From: Niabella soli DSM 19437
GTDB taxonomy: Bacteria; Bacteroidota; Bacteroidia; Chitinophagales; Chitinophagaceae
DNA length: 64,000 nucleotides
Direction of reading: 5' to 3'
Assembly: GCF_000243115.2 (NCBI RefSeq)
Contig: NZ_CP007035.1
Span: 4,092,001 to 4,156,000, forward strand
Below the pieces are notes generated by a model, which saw only the letters and a program-made list of their open reading frames with translations, made no database searches and was not told the origin of the DNA. Below, piece by piece: positions 18,441 through 28,725 of the stretch. The position numbers and the translations under genes were made by a program. Each line of letters opens with the position of its first letter. The stretch's first letter is position 1.

Positions 18441-21400
18441 ATGAATAAAAATTTCTTATTGCTTTTTATGCTTTTCTTTTTGTGCAGCGGAGCTTTTGCG
18501 CAGACGAAAAGTATTAATGGAACGGTGCTGGATGAAACCGGGCAGCCGCTTCAGGGAGTGACCGTTTCGCTGGTAAACTCTTCTGTTGCCACGCAAACGG
18601 ACGCCAACGGTAAGTTCAAGATCAAGGTACCGGACCCGGGAACTCCCGAACTACGCTTTAGCTCTACAGGATACGTATCCCAAACGGCAATTGCTGTCGG
18701 GAACATGACAATCGGTCTCATTAAAGATATTATTGCCGGCGATGAGGTGGTTGTAATCGGTTACGGAACAGCAAAGCGAAAATCATTGGCAGGAGCGATC
18801 AGTTCAATTAAAGGCAGTGAATTGGAAAAAGCCCCTGTTGTAAATGTGGCTGAAGCGTTAACAGGGCGCCTGCCGGGCGTAATGGTGACAACCGTTGACG
18901 GCGCTCCAGGCGCTGAAATTGTAATCCGGGTACGGGGCGGTGGTTCCATTACACAGGATAATTCACCCCTTTATATTGTGGATGGATTTATTGTTGATAA
19001 TCTGAATGATATTGCGGCTTCCGACATTGAATCGATTGATGTGTTAAAAGATGCTTCTGCCACGGCTATCTATGGTTCCAGGGGGGCTAATGGTGTTATT
19101 ATTGTAACAACCAAAAAACCCAAGGCGGGCAGAACGACTATCAATTACAATAATTTTTTCCAGAGCAAGTATATGCCCAGGGAATTAAAAGTACTTTCTC
19201 CATATGAATTTGCCTTAATGCAATATGAATACGGGATGGTTAGGGGTACCAGCTCTGATGAGTATAAGAATTTTACGAAATATTTTGGGGAGTATGATGA
19301 TCTGGAGCTTTATAAATACCAGGCCGGAACCAACTGGCAGCAAAAGTTGTTCGGTGGAGCGATCAGATCCTCTCAACATAATATTTCAATATCCGGCGGC
19401 TCAGAAAAAACAAAAGTAAGTTTGGGTGGAACCTATAATAATGATGAAGGGCTGATGTTGAATTCAGGTCAGAAAAGGCTTTATTTTAACTTTAAGCTGA
19501 ACCATGAATTATATAAAAATCTGAAACTCGACCTGTCTGCCCGCTTCACCAATACCGTAATTGATGGCGCCGGTACCTCGGGTTCTTCCAGTGTGCGCAT
19601 TTCGGATGGTATTCAAACAAGACCAATAAACGGTTTGGCGGATCAGATCGTGCTTGATCCGATATCGGCATCAGACGGCGAAGATGATTATGATAATTTC
19701 CTGAGGAGTATGATAAACCCGGTGGACCTTGCCAAGCAGGATTACCGGCAGCGCGCCAGCCGCGATTTGAGCCTTGGAGCGGCATTAACCTACAATCCGT
19801 TAAAGGTGCTGAACCTGCGCTCTGAACTGGCGGCTACGCTGCGCACCGGCAGAAACCTCCGGTACTGGGGGCCACTCACGGGTGAATCGCGCAATATTGG
19901 AAATGCACTGCCGTTGGGGGAAATCAGTACGGCCAATTCTGATGCATACCGCTGGGTAAATACGGCTAATTTAAATATTATCAAAAATAAAAAACATGAG
20001 TTAACGGCGCTTTTAGGCCAGGAGCTCAACTTTGCCACCGGCCGCAGTTCCACTAACAAGTCAACAAATTTTGAATTAGGCACCTCGCCGGATGTATTAT
20101 TTGCCAATATGGCGCTTGGAACCCCCTACCTGGTAGAAACCCGGGAACTAAGGGGAGAGAATATGCTTTCGTTTTTTACCCGGGCTAACTATACCTTCAT
20201 GGGTAAGTACATCTTATTCGCCACCTTAAGGGCCGATGGTTCCAGTAAGTTCGCTCCCGAGAACCGCTGGGGATATTTTCCTTCCGCTGCAGTGGCCTGG
20301 AGGGTGATCGATGAGAAATTTATGAAGGACGTGTCTTTTGTAAATGATCTGAAGTTGAGACTGAGCTACGGCCAGTCCGGTAATAACCGTATTACCAATG
20401 ATGTTTGGCGTTTTTTATTCGGGCCCAGCCAAAACAGAACTTATGGAGTTGGAAATGTGTCTTCACCTTATTACAATTTCATCAATACCTCATTGCCTAA
20501 TCCAAAACTGCAATGGGAAACCACCGTTTCAAGAAATGCGGGACTGGATTTTTCCCTTTTTAATAATAAACTGAGCGGAACGATTGATGTGTATAAAAAC
20601 ACCATAAAGGGATTGATCATTGATAATGCCATTCCGAAAGATGCCGGTTTTTCCACCCAGTTGATTAACCTGGGGCAAACTTCTAATAAAGGATTTGAAA
20701 TCGGGTTAAATGCTCCGGTTATTACAAAGAAAGATTTTACCCTGAGCGCCTCCTTTAATATCGGGCGTAATATACCCCGGATCGATAAACTGGATGGTAA
20801 CGATACCCGGTTCTTTGCCTCTAACTGGGCGGGAACGGATTTAAAAACACAACAGGATTATTTATTGAAAGTAGGAGGTACCATAGGCCAGATTTATGGT
20901 TATGTAGCAGATGGATTTTATACTACGGATGATTTTGAATCTTATGATCCGGCAACCAGACAGTATAAGTTAAAAAAAGGTATTCCGGCTGCAACCATTT
21001 TAGGCGGCACTATCGGCGTGCGCCCGGGTACCATGAAGCTAAAAGACCTGGATGGTGATGGACAAATTACAGCCGATAAAGACCGACAGGTGATCGGTAA
21101 TGCCATTGCTAAACACTCCGGCGGCTTCGGATTAAATGCACAATACAAAAATTTTGATCTGAGCACCTTTTTCAATTGGGTATATGGAAATGATATTTAC
21201 AACACCGGGCGCATCCAGTACAATATGTTGTATCGTACCACTTTGGGCAATATCTCTGACCGGATGAATTCTGACAACCGGTATAAATACATTAATGACC
21301 AGGGCCAACTGGTAAGCTCACTGGAGGACCTTGCGGCCCTGAACAAAAATGCAAAAGTATGGTCGCCATTTTCAATGGGCACGGCTTCCCCCGTTATTAC

Positions 21401-21677
21401 AACCGATGCTATTGAAGATGGTTCTTTTCTGCGCCTGACTTTTGTAACGGTGGGTTATACCCTGCCCAGGAAGCTGACCTCCAAAGTGGGTATCTCCACG
21501 CTTCGCTTCTTTGGGACCGTTTACAATGCCTTTGTGTTTACCAGTTATACAGGTTACGATCCGGAAGTGTCTACAACCCGTAGCAGCGCATATGCTGCTT
21601 TAACACCCGGGGTCGACTATTCGGCCTATCCCAAGAGCAGGACCTTCACTTTCGGTTTAAATCTAAACTTTAAATAA
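18441..21677 (+). CDS. SusC/RagA-family TonB-linked outer membrane transporter
   Basis: 1078 residues, the normal SusC length. It has a signal peptide (about 1-21, ending AFAQ), a carboxypeptidase regulatory-like domain (about 25-100), a TonB-box-like DEVVVIGYG near 97-105, and a plug domain with LTGRLPGVMV, VRGGGS, YIVDGF and the SusC hallmark LKDASATAIYGSRGANGVIIV. A 22-strand barrel region ends in FGLNLNFK. With SusD encoded 8 bp later it should form the import complex for oligosaccharides. The surrounding genes indicate pectin fragments. No anti-sigma-interacting N-terminal extension is present, which agrees with the absence of ECF sigma genes. Confidence 0.97.
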   Translation: MNKNFLLLFMLFFLCSGAFAQTKSINGTVLDETGQPLQGVTVSLVNSSVATQTDANGKFKIKVPDPGTPELRFSSTGYVSQTAIAVGNMTIGLIKDIIAGDEVVVIGYGTAKRKSLAGAISSIKGSELEKAPVVNVAEALTGRLPGVMVTTVDGAPGAEIVIRVRGGGSITQDNSPLYIVDGFIVDNLNDIAASDIESIDVLKDASATAIYGSRGANGVIIVTTKKPKAGRTTINYNNFFQSKYMPRELKVLSPYEFALMQYEYGMVRGTSSDEYKNFTKYFGEYDDLELYKYQAGTNWQQKLFGGAIRSSQHNISISGGSEKTKVSLGGTYNNDEGLMLNSGQKRLYFNFKLNHELYKNLKLDLSARFTNTVIDGAGTSGSSSVRISDGIQTRPINGLADQIVLDPISASDGEDDYDNFLRSMINPVDLAKQDYRQRASRDLSLGAALTYNPLKVLNLRSELAATLRTGRNLRYWGPLTGESRNIGNALPLGEISTANSDAYRWVNTANLNIIKNKKHELTALLGQELNFATGRSSTNKSTNFELGTSPDVLFANMALGTPYLVETRELRGENMLSFFTRANYTFMGKYILFATLRADGSSKFAPENRWGYFPSAAVAWRVIDEKFMKDVSFVNDLKLRLSYGQSGNNRITNDVWRFLFGPSQNRTYGVGNVSSPYYNFINTSLPNPKLQWETTVSRNAGLDFSLFNNKLSGTIDVYKNTIKGLIIDNAIPKDAGFSTQLINLGQTSNKGFEIGLNAPVITKKDFTLSASFNIGRNIPRIDKLDGNDTRFFASNWAGTDLKTQQDYLLKVGGTIGQIYGYVADGFYTTDDFESYDPATRQYKLKKGIPAATILGGTIGVRPGTMKLKDLDGDGQITADKDRQVIGNAIAKHSGGFGLNAQYKNFDLSTFFNWVYGNDIYNTGRIQYNMLYRTTLGNISDRMNSDNRYKYINDQGQLVSSLEDLAALNKNAKVWSPFSMGTASPVITTDAIEDGSFLRLTFVTVGYTLPRKLTSKVGISTLRFFGTVYNAFVFTSYTGYDPEVSTTRSSAYAALTPGVDYSAYPKSRTFTFGLNLNFK

Positions 21678-21685
21678 TAGCAGCT

Positions 21686-23533
21686 ATGAACAATAAATTA
21701 CTCATATATACGCTGGCAGTTTTTTGTATTGCCACTGCAGCCAGCTCCTGCAAGAAATTTTTAGATACAGATTCACCTTCGAATTTTACCCAGGAATATA
21801 TTTATGCCAACCCACAGGAGGCCGTAAAAGGAGTGTATGCAAGCTATGCCTTGTTTAACCAGGATGCCTTCACTTCCCGTTTGTCCGATTCATTTATACC
21901 CAATACGGATGTGGAAGTAGGCGGTGTGGGCGCCGCTCCGGATAATTCCCGCCGGGATATCTGGGCGATGGAAACCACCGATGCCAACGGGGATTTGTCA
22001 ACCGTTTGGGGAAACGGGTATAATGCCATTAACAAAGCAAATATTGCAATTGAAGGGATCGGGCAATCGCCCATGGCTAATGACCCCGATATGAAACAGT
22101 TGCTGGGAGAAGCCAAAGCGCTGCGGGCACTATGGTATTACTGGCTGATAAATTATTGGGGCGATATTCCTTTTCGTATAGTACCCAGCCGTGGCGGAGA
22201 CGATTCAAAGATCTATTTACCCCGTACCGGCCGGGATTCTATTTTAACCTATTTGATCAAAGATCTGATCGGTGTGGAAGGCGGAATGAAGCCGGCGGCA
22301 GAATTGCCTTTTGGTGTGGAGCGGATCAGCCGGGAATTTGTTCAGGGCCTTATTGCCCGTTTGGCGTTGTGCCGCGGAGGTTACTGGTTGTACCCCGATA
22401 TGGTCATGCGCAGAAAAGATGATTATAAAGAATATTATCAGATTGCCCGCGATTATGCCTACAAAGTGGTGCATGATTGGGGCCGTACCCTGAATCCATC
22501 CTTTGCTGCGGTGTTTGACAATGAGAGCAAATGGGTGGTGGATAGTAAGTCCGATATATTATATGAAGTGGCCTTTCCGCAAGGGTTTGGAGATGTGGGC
22601 TGGAATATAGGGGTAGCGGTGGATGCCGGCGACCATGTTTACGGGTCGGGGTCCACTTATAAACCGTTGAACCCGGCCTATGCGTATAGCTTTGATACGC
22701 TGGATACCCGGCTGACCAAAATAGTATCCTTTGTTAAATATGATAAAACATTGACTCAGACGCCTATTGCTGTTACTGCCCTGGGAATAGGAAACTGGAG
22801 CCGGCTTTTAATACCCGCCCCTTCGGGCCCTACATCAGCAAAAGGCACCGGGATCAACTGGCCCATTATGCGTCTGTCTGATGTAATGCTGATGCTGGCG
22901 GAAGCCGAGAACGAATTGAACGGCGGCCCAACCGGTGAAGCTATTGAAATGCTGAAGACGGTGCGTAAAAGGGCTTTTAACAGTGCCTACTGGCCGGAAA
23001 AAGTTGATGCTTATGTGGCGGGCGTTTCTACTGGCAAAGATGCTTTCTTTAATGCACTGGTCAATGAAAGAGCCTGGGAGCTTGGCGGGGAATGTATTCG
23101 CCATTATGACCTCATCCGCTGGAATCTTTTTGGTAAGAAGATTGCAGAAACGAAACGGCAACTGGCACAGATGGGAGAGAATACTTTTAACGGGGCCGGC
23201 CCCTATGATTATTTGCCCGATTACCTTTATTACCGGGTAAGGGCCGATAAAACCATTGAATGGTATGGGGGTATTTTTAGAAAGGTTGCTGCACCGCCCC
23301 CTTTAAAGGATAGCCCGGCTAAAGGGGATAACCCCAATGGCTATACCCGCGTTACCTGGATGCGGGGGTTGTATAATGCCACAACCGCCGGTCCTGCCGA
23401 CTATATCCTGCGGTCCTGGAGAGGCTATAAGGATGATGCCGGCAATGCCCCTGTACCCTATATCCTGCCGCTGCACAGCTCCACGGTCAGTGATAGCAGA
23501 GGAATGTTGAAAAATGAAGGTTATAACTTCTAA
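21686..23533 (+). CDS. SusD/RagB-family glycan-binding lipoprotein
   Basis: A 615-residue outer-surface lipoprotein: type II signal with lipobox ASSC (Cys22). The SusD opening FLDTDSPSNFTQEY, TPR-type helices (LGEAKALRALWYYWLINYWGDIP) and the C-terminal segments MLMLAEAENEL and NERAWELGGECIRHYDLIRWN are diagnostic. It caps the SusC barrel and binds the incoming glycan. Translation is probably coupled to susC (8-bp gap). Confidence 0.97.
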   Translation: MNNKLLIYTLAVFCIATAASSCKKFLDTDSPSNFTQEYIYANPQEAVKGVYASYALFNQDAFTSRLSDSFIPNTDVEVGGVGAAPDNSRRDIWAMETTDANGDLSTVWGNGYNAINKANIAIEGIGQSPMANDPDMKQLLGEAKALRALWYYWLINYWGDIPFRIVPSRGGDDSKIYLPRTGRDSILTYLIKDLIGVEGGMKPAAELPFGVERISREFVQGLIARLALCRGGYWLYPDMVMRRKDDYKEYYQIARDYAYKVVHDWGRTLNPSFAAVFDNESKWVVDSKSDILYEVAFPQGFGDVGWNIGVAVDAGDHVYGSGSTYKPLNPAYAYSFDTLDTRLTKIVSFVKYDKTLTQTPIAVTALGIGNWSRLLIPAPSGPTSAKGTGINWPIMRLSDVMLMLAEAENELNGGPTGEAIEMLKTVRKRAFNSAYWPEKVDAYVAGVSTGKDAFFNALVNERAWELGGECIRHYDLIRWNLFGKKIAETKRQLAQMGENTFNGAGPYDYLPDYLYYRVRADKTIEWYGGIFRKVAAPPPLKDSPAKGDNPNGYTRVTWMRGLYNATTAGPADYILRSWRGYKDDAGNAPVPYILPLHSSTVSDSRGMLKNEGYNF

Positions 23534-23550
23534 CCCTAAAATTGTATGAA

Positions 23551-25176
23551 ATGAGAGAAAGATCATTTATTAAATATGTATTGATTTCTACAGCATTCGC
23601 CGCAATACTGGTGGCTTCCTGCAATAAAGAATGGAAACCCGAGCTGGCGGGGGACGCCCCCCGGCTGTTCAGGCCTGTTATAAAAGGCAGCCTGGCGGCT
23701 CTTGGAAATTATATTGATGTGGCCTGGCAGCAAAGCAAGGAAACAAATAAATACAAGGTAGAGTTAAGTATTGATTCATTTAAGACCGTTGCCAATACTT
23801 TAGACGTTACAGATACTACGGCGGCAACGATCGACAGTCTTTTATGGGAACAGCTTTACGAGGTTCGGGTAACAGCCCTGCATCCGACAGATCCTTCCAA
23901 AGATTCGCGCCCGGCCGATTTTGGGCAGATCAAAACACCCCGGTTTCCAACAATTGTGGAAACCCCGGCTTCTTCCGATGTGGGCTGGACCAGTATTTTA
24001 TTTAAATGGAGGAACGAAGGAGACCCGGTAACCACCGTAAAAGTGATCAACCCGGATAATAAGAGCGTTATTAGCACCGTAACATTGTCCGCAACGGATA
24101 TATCCAACGCGTATCTGTTAATTGATGGATTGAAGCCGGCGACTTCTTATACGGTTGAATTGTATAGCGGAACCAAATTCAGAGGCGGCAACAATTACAC
24201 AACCAAAGAGCAGCTATCCGGAATAATCCTGGATCTGCAGCGCGTGGATCCGGCTACCGTTAATTTAGGTTCAATTGTGGATACGGTAGCTGCCGGCACT
24301 ACCATTATTCTGAAAAGGGGCGCCACCTATGAGCTGCCTTCGGCGCTGACGTTTTCAAAATCGCTGGGTATAATGAGCGGATCAGATCCGTTGGTTTCAG
24401 CCAAAGCTAAGATTGGAATTACGGGGATCAGCAATTTTAATATAGCAGCGAATGCAAATATTGCAAAGCTGGCATTTACCGACCTGGAACTATATTCAAA
24501 CGATGCGGCGGGAAAATACCTCTTTAACCCAAGCGGCACAACCGTTAATATTGATGAATTGCTGTTTGATAACTGTATTATTCGCGATGTACGCGGGGTA
24601 GGGCGTTTCAGAGGGGCAATTGTAGTTGGCAAGTATACGATTGAGAATTCAATAGTTTACAATATTGGCGGTTACGGTGTAATGACGGTAGATGATGCCA
24701 CTGCAGCCGTAAACAACTTTACTTTCAATAATTCAACGATCTATAATGCAGATAAATTTGTTGTCAGTAAAAATAATTCCCCGGGAAAAATAATTATAAG
24801 TAACAGCACTTTCTATAATGCAGTATTAGCAGGCGCATATATTGTAGATTATAATGGCACAACCCTTTACCCGAAAAGTGGTATCGAATTCAATAATGTT
24901 ATTTTGGGAAGGGCAAAAGGCAGTACGGCAACACCTCCCGCTTATGATATTTACGGATTCCGTGTTAATACCGCTACGGTTATTTTGTCTTCAGGAAATT
25001 ATACCACATCCGATTTTGTGTGGAAAACGAGTACATCGGCCATGACGCCCAGCTACACTCCTTATACTAAAACAAGCGCAGATATTTTTACTGCCCCGGA
25101 TGCGGCAAATTTTCTTATAAAGGATAACGGTTTTCCCGGTAAACAAACTTCCGGAGATCCGCGCTGGAGGCAATAA
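23551..25176 (+). CDS. surface lipoprotein with fibronectin-type and DUF4957/DUF5123-like domains
   Basis: I start at the ATG at 23551 (541 residues). The lipobox VASC gives Cys24. Fibronectin-III-like beta domains (about 40-225) are followed by a right-handed beta-helix-like C-terminal region (about 225-541) with repeated asparagine-rich turns such as FNNSTIYNADKF. This matches DUF4957 plus DUF5123 proteins encoded after susD in pectin loci. It most likely binds pectin at the cell surface (inference from position). A catalytic role for the beta-helix cannot be excluded. Confidence 0.8.
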   Translation: MRERSFIKYVLISTAFAAILVASCNKEWKPELAGDAPRLFRPVIKGSLAALGNYIDVAWQQSKETNKYKVELSIDSFKTVANTLDVTDTTAATIDSLLWEQLYEVRVTALHPTDPSKDSRPADFGQIKTPRFPTIVETPASSDVGWTSILFKWRNEGDPVTTVKVINPDNKSVISTVTLSATDISNAYLLIDGLKPATSYTVELYSGTKFRGGNNYTTKEQLSGIILDLQRVDPATVNLGSIVDTVAAGTTIILKRGATYELPSALTFSKSLGIMSGSDPLVSAKAKIGITGISNFNIAANANIAKLAFTDLELYSNDAAGKYLFNPSGTTVNIDELLFDNCIIRDVRGVGRFRGAIVVGKYTIENSIVYNIGGYGVMTVDDATAAVNNFTFNNSTIYNADKFVVSKNNSPGKIIISNSTFYNAVLAGAYIVDYNGTTLYPKSGIEFNNVILGRAKGSTATPPAYDIYGFRVNTATVILSSGNYTTSDFVWKTSTSAMTPSYTPYTKTSADIFTAPDAANFLIKDNGFPGKQTSGDPRWRQ

Positions 25177-25259
25177 GCGTGCGCTTTTGTAAGAAACAAT
25201 TAGCCTTGCAACGACGATAACCGGCAATCAAAAAAAGTAGTATTAGATTTGTAAATAAA

Positions 25260-26012
25260 ATGAATAAAAAAATACGGACAATTCTTATCGCCATTCCGCT
25301 GTTGTCATTTTTATTGCCCCCTAAAAAGATAAAGATCTTCCTGGCAGGGGATTCAACAATGTCAGTAAAAGAAACAAAAGCCTACCCTGAAACGGGCTGG
25401 GGCATGCCCTTTGTATATTTCTGGGACAGCACGGTGCAGGTGGTGAATCTTGCCAGGAACGGACGGAGCACGTCCTCGTTCCGTAAAGAAGGCTTATGGG
25501 ATCAGATCATGAAAGACTGCAGTGCGGGCGATTATGTGCTGATCCAGTTTGGGCATAATGATGAAGTGCCTACAAAAAAAACGTATACAACGGAGGCTGA
25601 ATTTAAAAATAACCTGGAGCGATTTGTGGCTGAAGTGCGGGCAAAAAAAGGACAACCGGTTTTGATCACGCCTGTGGCCAGAAGAAAATTTAATGCGGCA
25701 GGGAAAATTGAGGGAACGCATGAAGTGTACTCGGCTATTGTGCGCAGCGTTGCCACTGCGTTAAAGGTGCCGCTGATAGACCTGGATCACCAGGCGCAGG
25801 AATTGTATCAGCAATTGGGAGTCGAAAATTCGAAGCTCCTGTTTAACCATTTGCAACCAGGCGAACATCCCAATTATCCCGGGGGGAAAGCGGATGATAC
25901 GCACTTCAATGAACTGGGGGCCCGCAAAATTGCGGAACGGGTATTGGCAGATATTCGCACCCTGCTGCCGGGCCTGGCGGAGCACATCATAAAACCGGTA
26001 ACGAAGAAATAG
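25260..26012 (+). CDS. rhamnogalacturonan acetylesterase, family CE12 (SGNH hydrolase)
   Basis: The 250-residue protein has the four SGNH blocks: GDST (30-33, Ser32), NGRS (67-70), GHND (98-101) and DDTHF (212-216, Asp and His215). This matches CE12 rhamnogalacturonan acetylesterases such as YesT/RhgT. It removes acetyl groups from galacturonate in rhamnogalacturonan so that lyases and hydrolases can act. A hydrophobic N-terminus suggests export, though the signal (about 1-20) lacks an obvious cleavage site. TAGATTTG at 25244-25251, just before the ATG, looks like a -7 element, but no -33 TTG is in place. Confidence 0.9.
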   Translation: MNKKIRTILIAIPLLSFLLPPKKIKIFLAGDSTMSVKETKAYPETGWGMPFVYFWDSTVQVVNLARNGRSTSSFRKEGLWDQIMKDCSAGDYVLIQFGHNDEVPTKKTYTTEAEFKNNLERFVAEVRAKKGQPVLITPVARRKFNAAGKIEGTHEVYSAIVRSVATALKVPLIDLDHQAQELYQQLGVENSKLLFNHLQPGEHPNYPGGKADDTHFNELGARKIAERVLADIRTLLPGLAEHIIKPVTKK

Positions 26013-26030
26013 CAATAAAAAATCTGTATC

Positions 26031-27344
26031 ATGAAAACAGGCTGGTGTATCCTCTCTTTTCTTTTCAGTAGTTTCTTTTTTAACCAACTGTATGGCCAGG
26101 CAAATTTTTCAGCGCCGGAGCTGCCGCATATCTCCGGTAAAAAATTTAGTATAAAGGATTTTGGCGCAATTGCCAATAACAGTACAGATAATACCGGCGT
26201 AATACAACAGGCCATCGATGCGGCTGACAAAGCCGGCGGAGGAACGGTTATCATTCCGCCCGGCATTTATTTATGCGGTCCTTTGCAGTTTAAAAGTAGT
26301 CTCAATTTCCGGATTGATTCAGGCGCCGTACTTCGGTTATTGCCTATGGACAGGTACCCTGGCGGCACTAAATCAGGAACGGATTTTATCAGCGGTTCAA
26401 AGCTGCACGATGTGGCCATCACCGGCAGCGGCACTATCGATGGGCAGGGCGCTCCGTGGTGGCCGGCCTATAAAGATAAAGGCGTAAAACGTCCCCGGAT
26501 GATCGCCCTGCAAAATTGTGAGCGGTTATTGATCCGGGGGGTAACCCTTATGAATGCGCCCATGTTTCATATTGCGATCAGCGGAAAAGCTACGAATAAT
26601 GTTACCGTAGATAAAGTAACGGTTCGGGCACCGGCTTCAGACGATCCGCTGAACCCAAGCCATAATACAGATGCATGTGATGTGTCAGGAAATAAAATAC
26701 TGATCAAAGATTGCGATATCAGTACCGGGGATGATAACTTCACCTGTGGTGGCGGCACCTCCAACGTGCATATTCAAAATTGTAAATATGGCTATGGTCA
26801 TGGATTGTCGATAGGCAGTTATACCAAAGGCGGCGTTAGTAATTTTTTGATCGAGGATTGCAGCTTCACCAATACCGAATGCGGCATCCGCATAAAATCG
26901 GACCGCGACCGCGGCGGCGTGGTGCAAAACCTTACTTACCGGAATATTAAAATGGAGAATGTGGGGATGCCTATATTGATATACGGCGCTTATATGGCAA
27001 AGGAAAAGGAATTCAGGAACCTGCAAAAGATCACACCCGAAATAGCGGCTGGTTATGCCAGGGAACCATTGACGGATTTAACACCCGTATATAAGGATAT
27101 TACCTTCGAGAATATAACCGCCACCACGCAAAACGGAAAACGTGCGGGGCTCATTTGGGGACTGCCGGAAGCGCCCGCATCCAATATTGTTTTTAAGAAG
27201 GTGACCATCACGGCAAGCGCCCCGTTTGGTGTTTTCTTTGCAAACAAGGTGCGGTTTGATGACTGTGCGCTCACCACCAAAGAAGGATTAAACAAAATAG
27301 CCACTACCAACGCGGCCGTGGTATTCGAGAGCAGAAAGAGATAA
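26031..27344 (+). CDS. polygalacturonase, family GH28
   Basis: A 437-residue exported beta-helix enzyme: signal peptide about 1-23, then the GH28 opening ISGKKFSIKDFGAIANNSTDNT. All four GH28 motifs are present: NTD (212-214), DD (234-235), GHG (256-258) and RIK (287-289). It hydrolyses alpha-1,4-galacturonan, releasing saturated galacturonate or oligomers. It lies 18 bp after the CE12 gene and 8 bp before the DUF1593 gene, so one transcript is likely. Confidence 0.95.
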   Translation: MKTGWCILSFLFSSFFFNQLYGQANFSAPELPHISGKKFSIKDFGAIANNSTDNTGVIQQAIDAADKAGGGTVIIPPGIYLCGPLQFKSSLNFRIDSGAVLRLLPMDRYPGGTKSGTDFISGSKLHDVAITGSGTIDGQGAPWWPAYKDKGVKRPRMIALQNCERLLIRGVTLMNAPMFHIAISGKATNNVTVDKVTVRAPASDDPLNPSHNTDACDVSGNKILIKDCDISTGDDNFTCGGGTSNVHIQNCKYGYGHGLSIGSYTKGGVSNFLIEDCSFTNTECGIRIKSDRDRGGVVQNLTYRNIKMENVGMPILIYGAYMAKEKEFRNLQKITPEIAAGYAREPLTDLTPVYKDITFENITATTQNGKRAGLIWGLPEAPASNIVFKKVTITASAPFGVFFANKVRFDDCALTTKEGLNKIATTNAAVVFESRKR

Positions 27345-27352
27345 AGGAGTTT

Positions 27353-28699
27353 ATGACAAAACATAAAATATTTTGGACCACGCCAGTTGCTAACGGGCCG
27401 GGAACCAGTATCAGGAGATGGGTACTGGCGGGCATTATGGTGTTGTTGGGTGGTCCGGCGCCGGCACAACAGCCTGTTCCTGAAAAACCGCGCCTCCTCA
27501 TAAGCACAGACATTGGCGGTACCGACCCCGATGATAACCAGTCGATGGCCCATTTCCTGATGTATAGTAATCGGTTTACTACCGAAGGGCTGGTTTCCTC
27601 CCCATCCTACGGAAAGGGAAGCAAGCAGGAATTGTTACGTATGATCGATTTGTACGAAAAGGATCTGCCTGCCTTGCAGAAAAATGAAAAGGGATATCCC
27701 TCGCCTGCGGCATTGAGAACGGTTTGCAAGCAGGGCAGGCAGGGGCCTGCTCCTTATGCAGGCTATCGTACGGCCACCGAAGGCTCTGACTGGATCATAC
27801 AGTGCGCCCGGAAGAAAAGCCCGCGATCCTTATGGATACTGGTTTGGGGCGGATTGGATGATTTGGCACAGGCATTACACGACGCCCCGGATATCCGGAC
27901 AAAAATTAAAGTATACTGGATCGGCGGTCCCAATAAAAAATGGAGCGCCAACAGCTATGCCTATATCGCTGCTAATTTTCCGGATCTGTGGTTTATTGAA
28001 TGTAACGGATCCTACAATGGCTTTTTTTCCCGTAACAATACGGTTGAAAAATTAACCAATACCAATTATTATGATAATTACATAAAGGGGGCCGGTGCCC
28101 TGGGAAAAGATTTTAAAAATTATTATAAAGGACACATAAAAATGGGCGATACCCCTTCCCTGCTGTACCTGATGGATGGTGCGCCCGGTAACCCGTTTAA
28201 GGAAAGCTGGGGTGGCAGCTTTACAAAAATTATGCATAGCCCCAGAACGATCTTTAACCGGAATACCACTATCGCTGATACCGTAACGATCTATTCAGTG
28301 CTTGAGTTTCATTTCAAAGGGCCGAAAACGAATGTGGGGAGCAACAAGCCTTGTTTTACGATGACGGTTCAGGCGGGTATTGGCGAACAGCAATGGGAAG
28401 GTTTTTATCTGGGTGATGGGGCTTATGTTGTCCGGTATTGTCCCAAGCAATCGGAGGTGCTGACCTATAAGATAACTTCCGCTATTCCGGAATTTCCGGA
28501 GCAAAGCGGACAATTGGTGGTAGATAACACCTGGCCGGGGAAAGGCGGTCCGGCTGATTACCGGCTGGGGGATAACTGGTATTCGGACCGTGCCGGTTCG
28601 AACTTGTTTGATGAGGGCTGGCAGGGGGCTAAAACGGTAAGTAAATGGCGCAACGACGCGCTGCTGGACTGGGCGAAGCGCTGGGCCCGACTTCAATAA
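27353..28699 (+). CDS. DUF1593 family protein, nucleoside-hydrolase-like
   Basis: A 448-residue exported protein. A basic stretch and hydrophobic segment (about 21-38, ending APAQQ) form a late signal peptide. The mature start LLISTDIGGTDPDDNQS (D53, D58, D60, D61) closely resembles the calcium-binding Asp cluster of nucleoside hydrolases. WGGLDDLAQAL and VYWIGG follow, and a C-terminal beta-sandwich region (about 310-445) ends the protein. DUF1593 proteins recur in pectin and rhamnogalacturonan loci, but I know of no established activity. Its position between GH28 and pectin methylesterases suggests a glycosidic bond in pectin side chains as substrate (inference). Confidence 0.85.
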   Translation: MTKHKIFWTTPVANGPGTSIRRWVLAGIMVLLGGPAPAQQPVPEKPRLLISTDIGGTDPDDNQSMAHFLMYSNRFTTEGLVSSPSYGKGSKQELLRMIDLYEKDLPALQKNEKGYPSPAALRTVCKQGRQGPAPYAGYRTATEGSDWIIQCARKKSPRSLWILVWGGLDDLAQALHDAPDIRTKIKVYWIGGPNKKWSANSYAYIAANFPDLWFIECNGSYNGFFSRNNTVEKLTNTNYYDNYIKGAGALGKDFKNYYKGHIKMGDTPSLLYLMDGAPGNPFKESWGGSFTKIMHSPRTIFNRNTTIADTVTIYSVLEFHFKGPKTNVGSNKPCFTMTVQAGIGEQQWEGFYLGDGAYVVRYCPKQSEVLTYKITSAIPEFPEQSGQLVVDNTWPGKGGPADYRLGDNWYSDRAGSNLFDEGWQGAKTVSKWRNDALLDWAKRWARLQ

Positions 28700-28725
28700 A
28701 ATAGGACCAAAAAATATAAGTAAAA

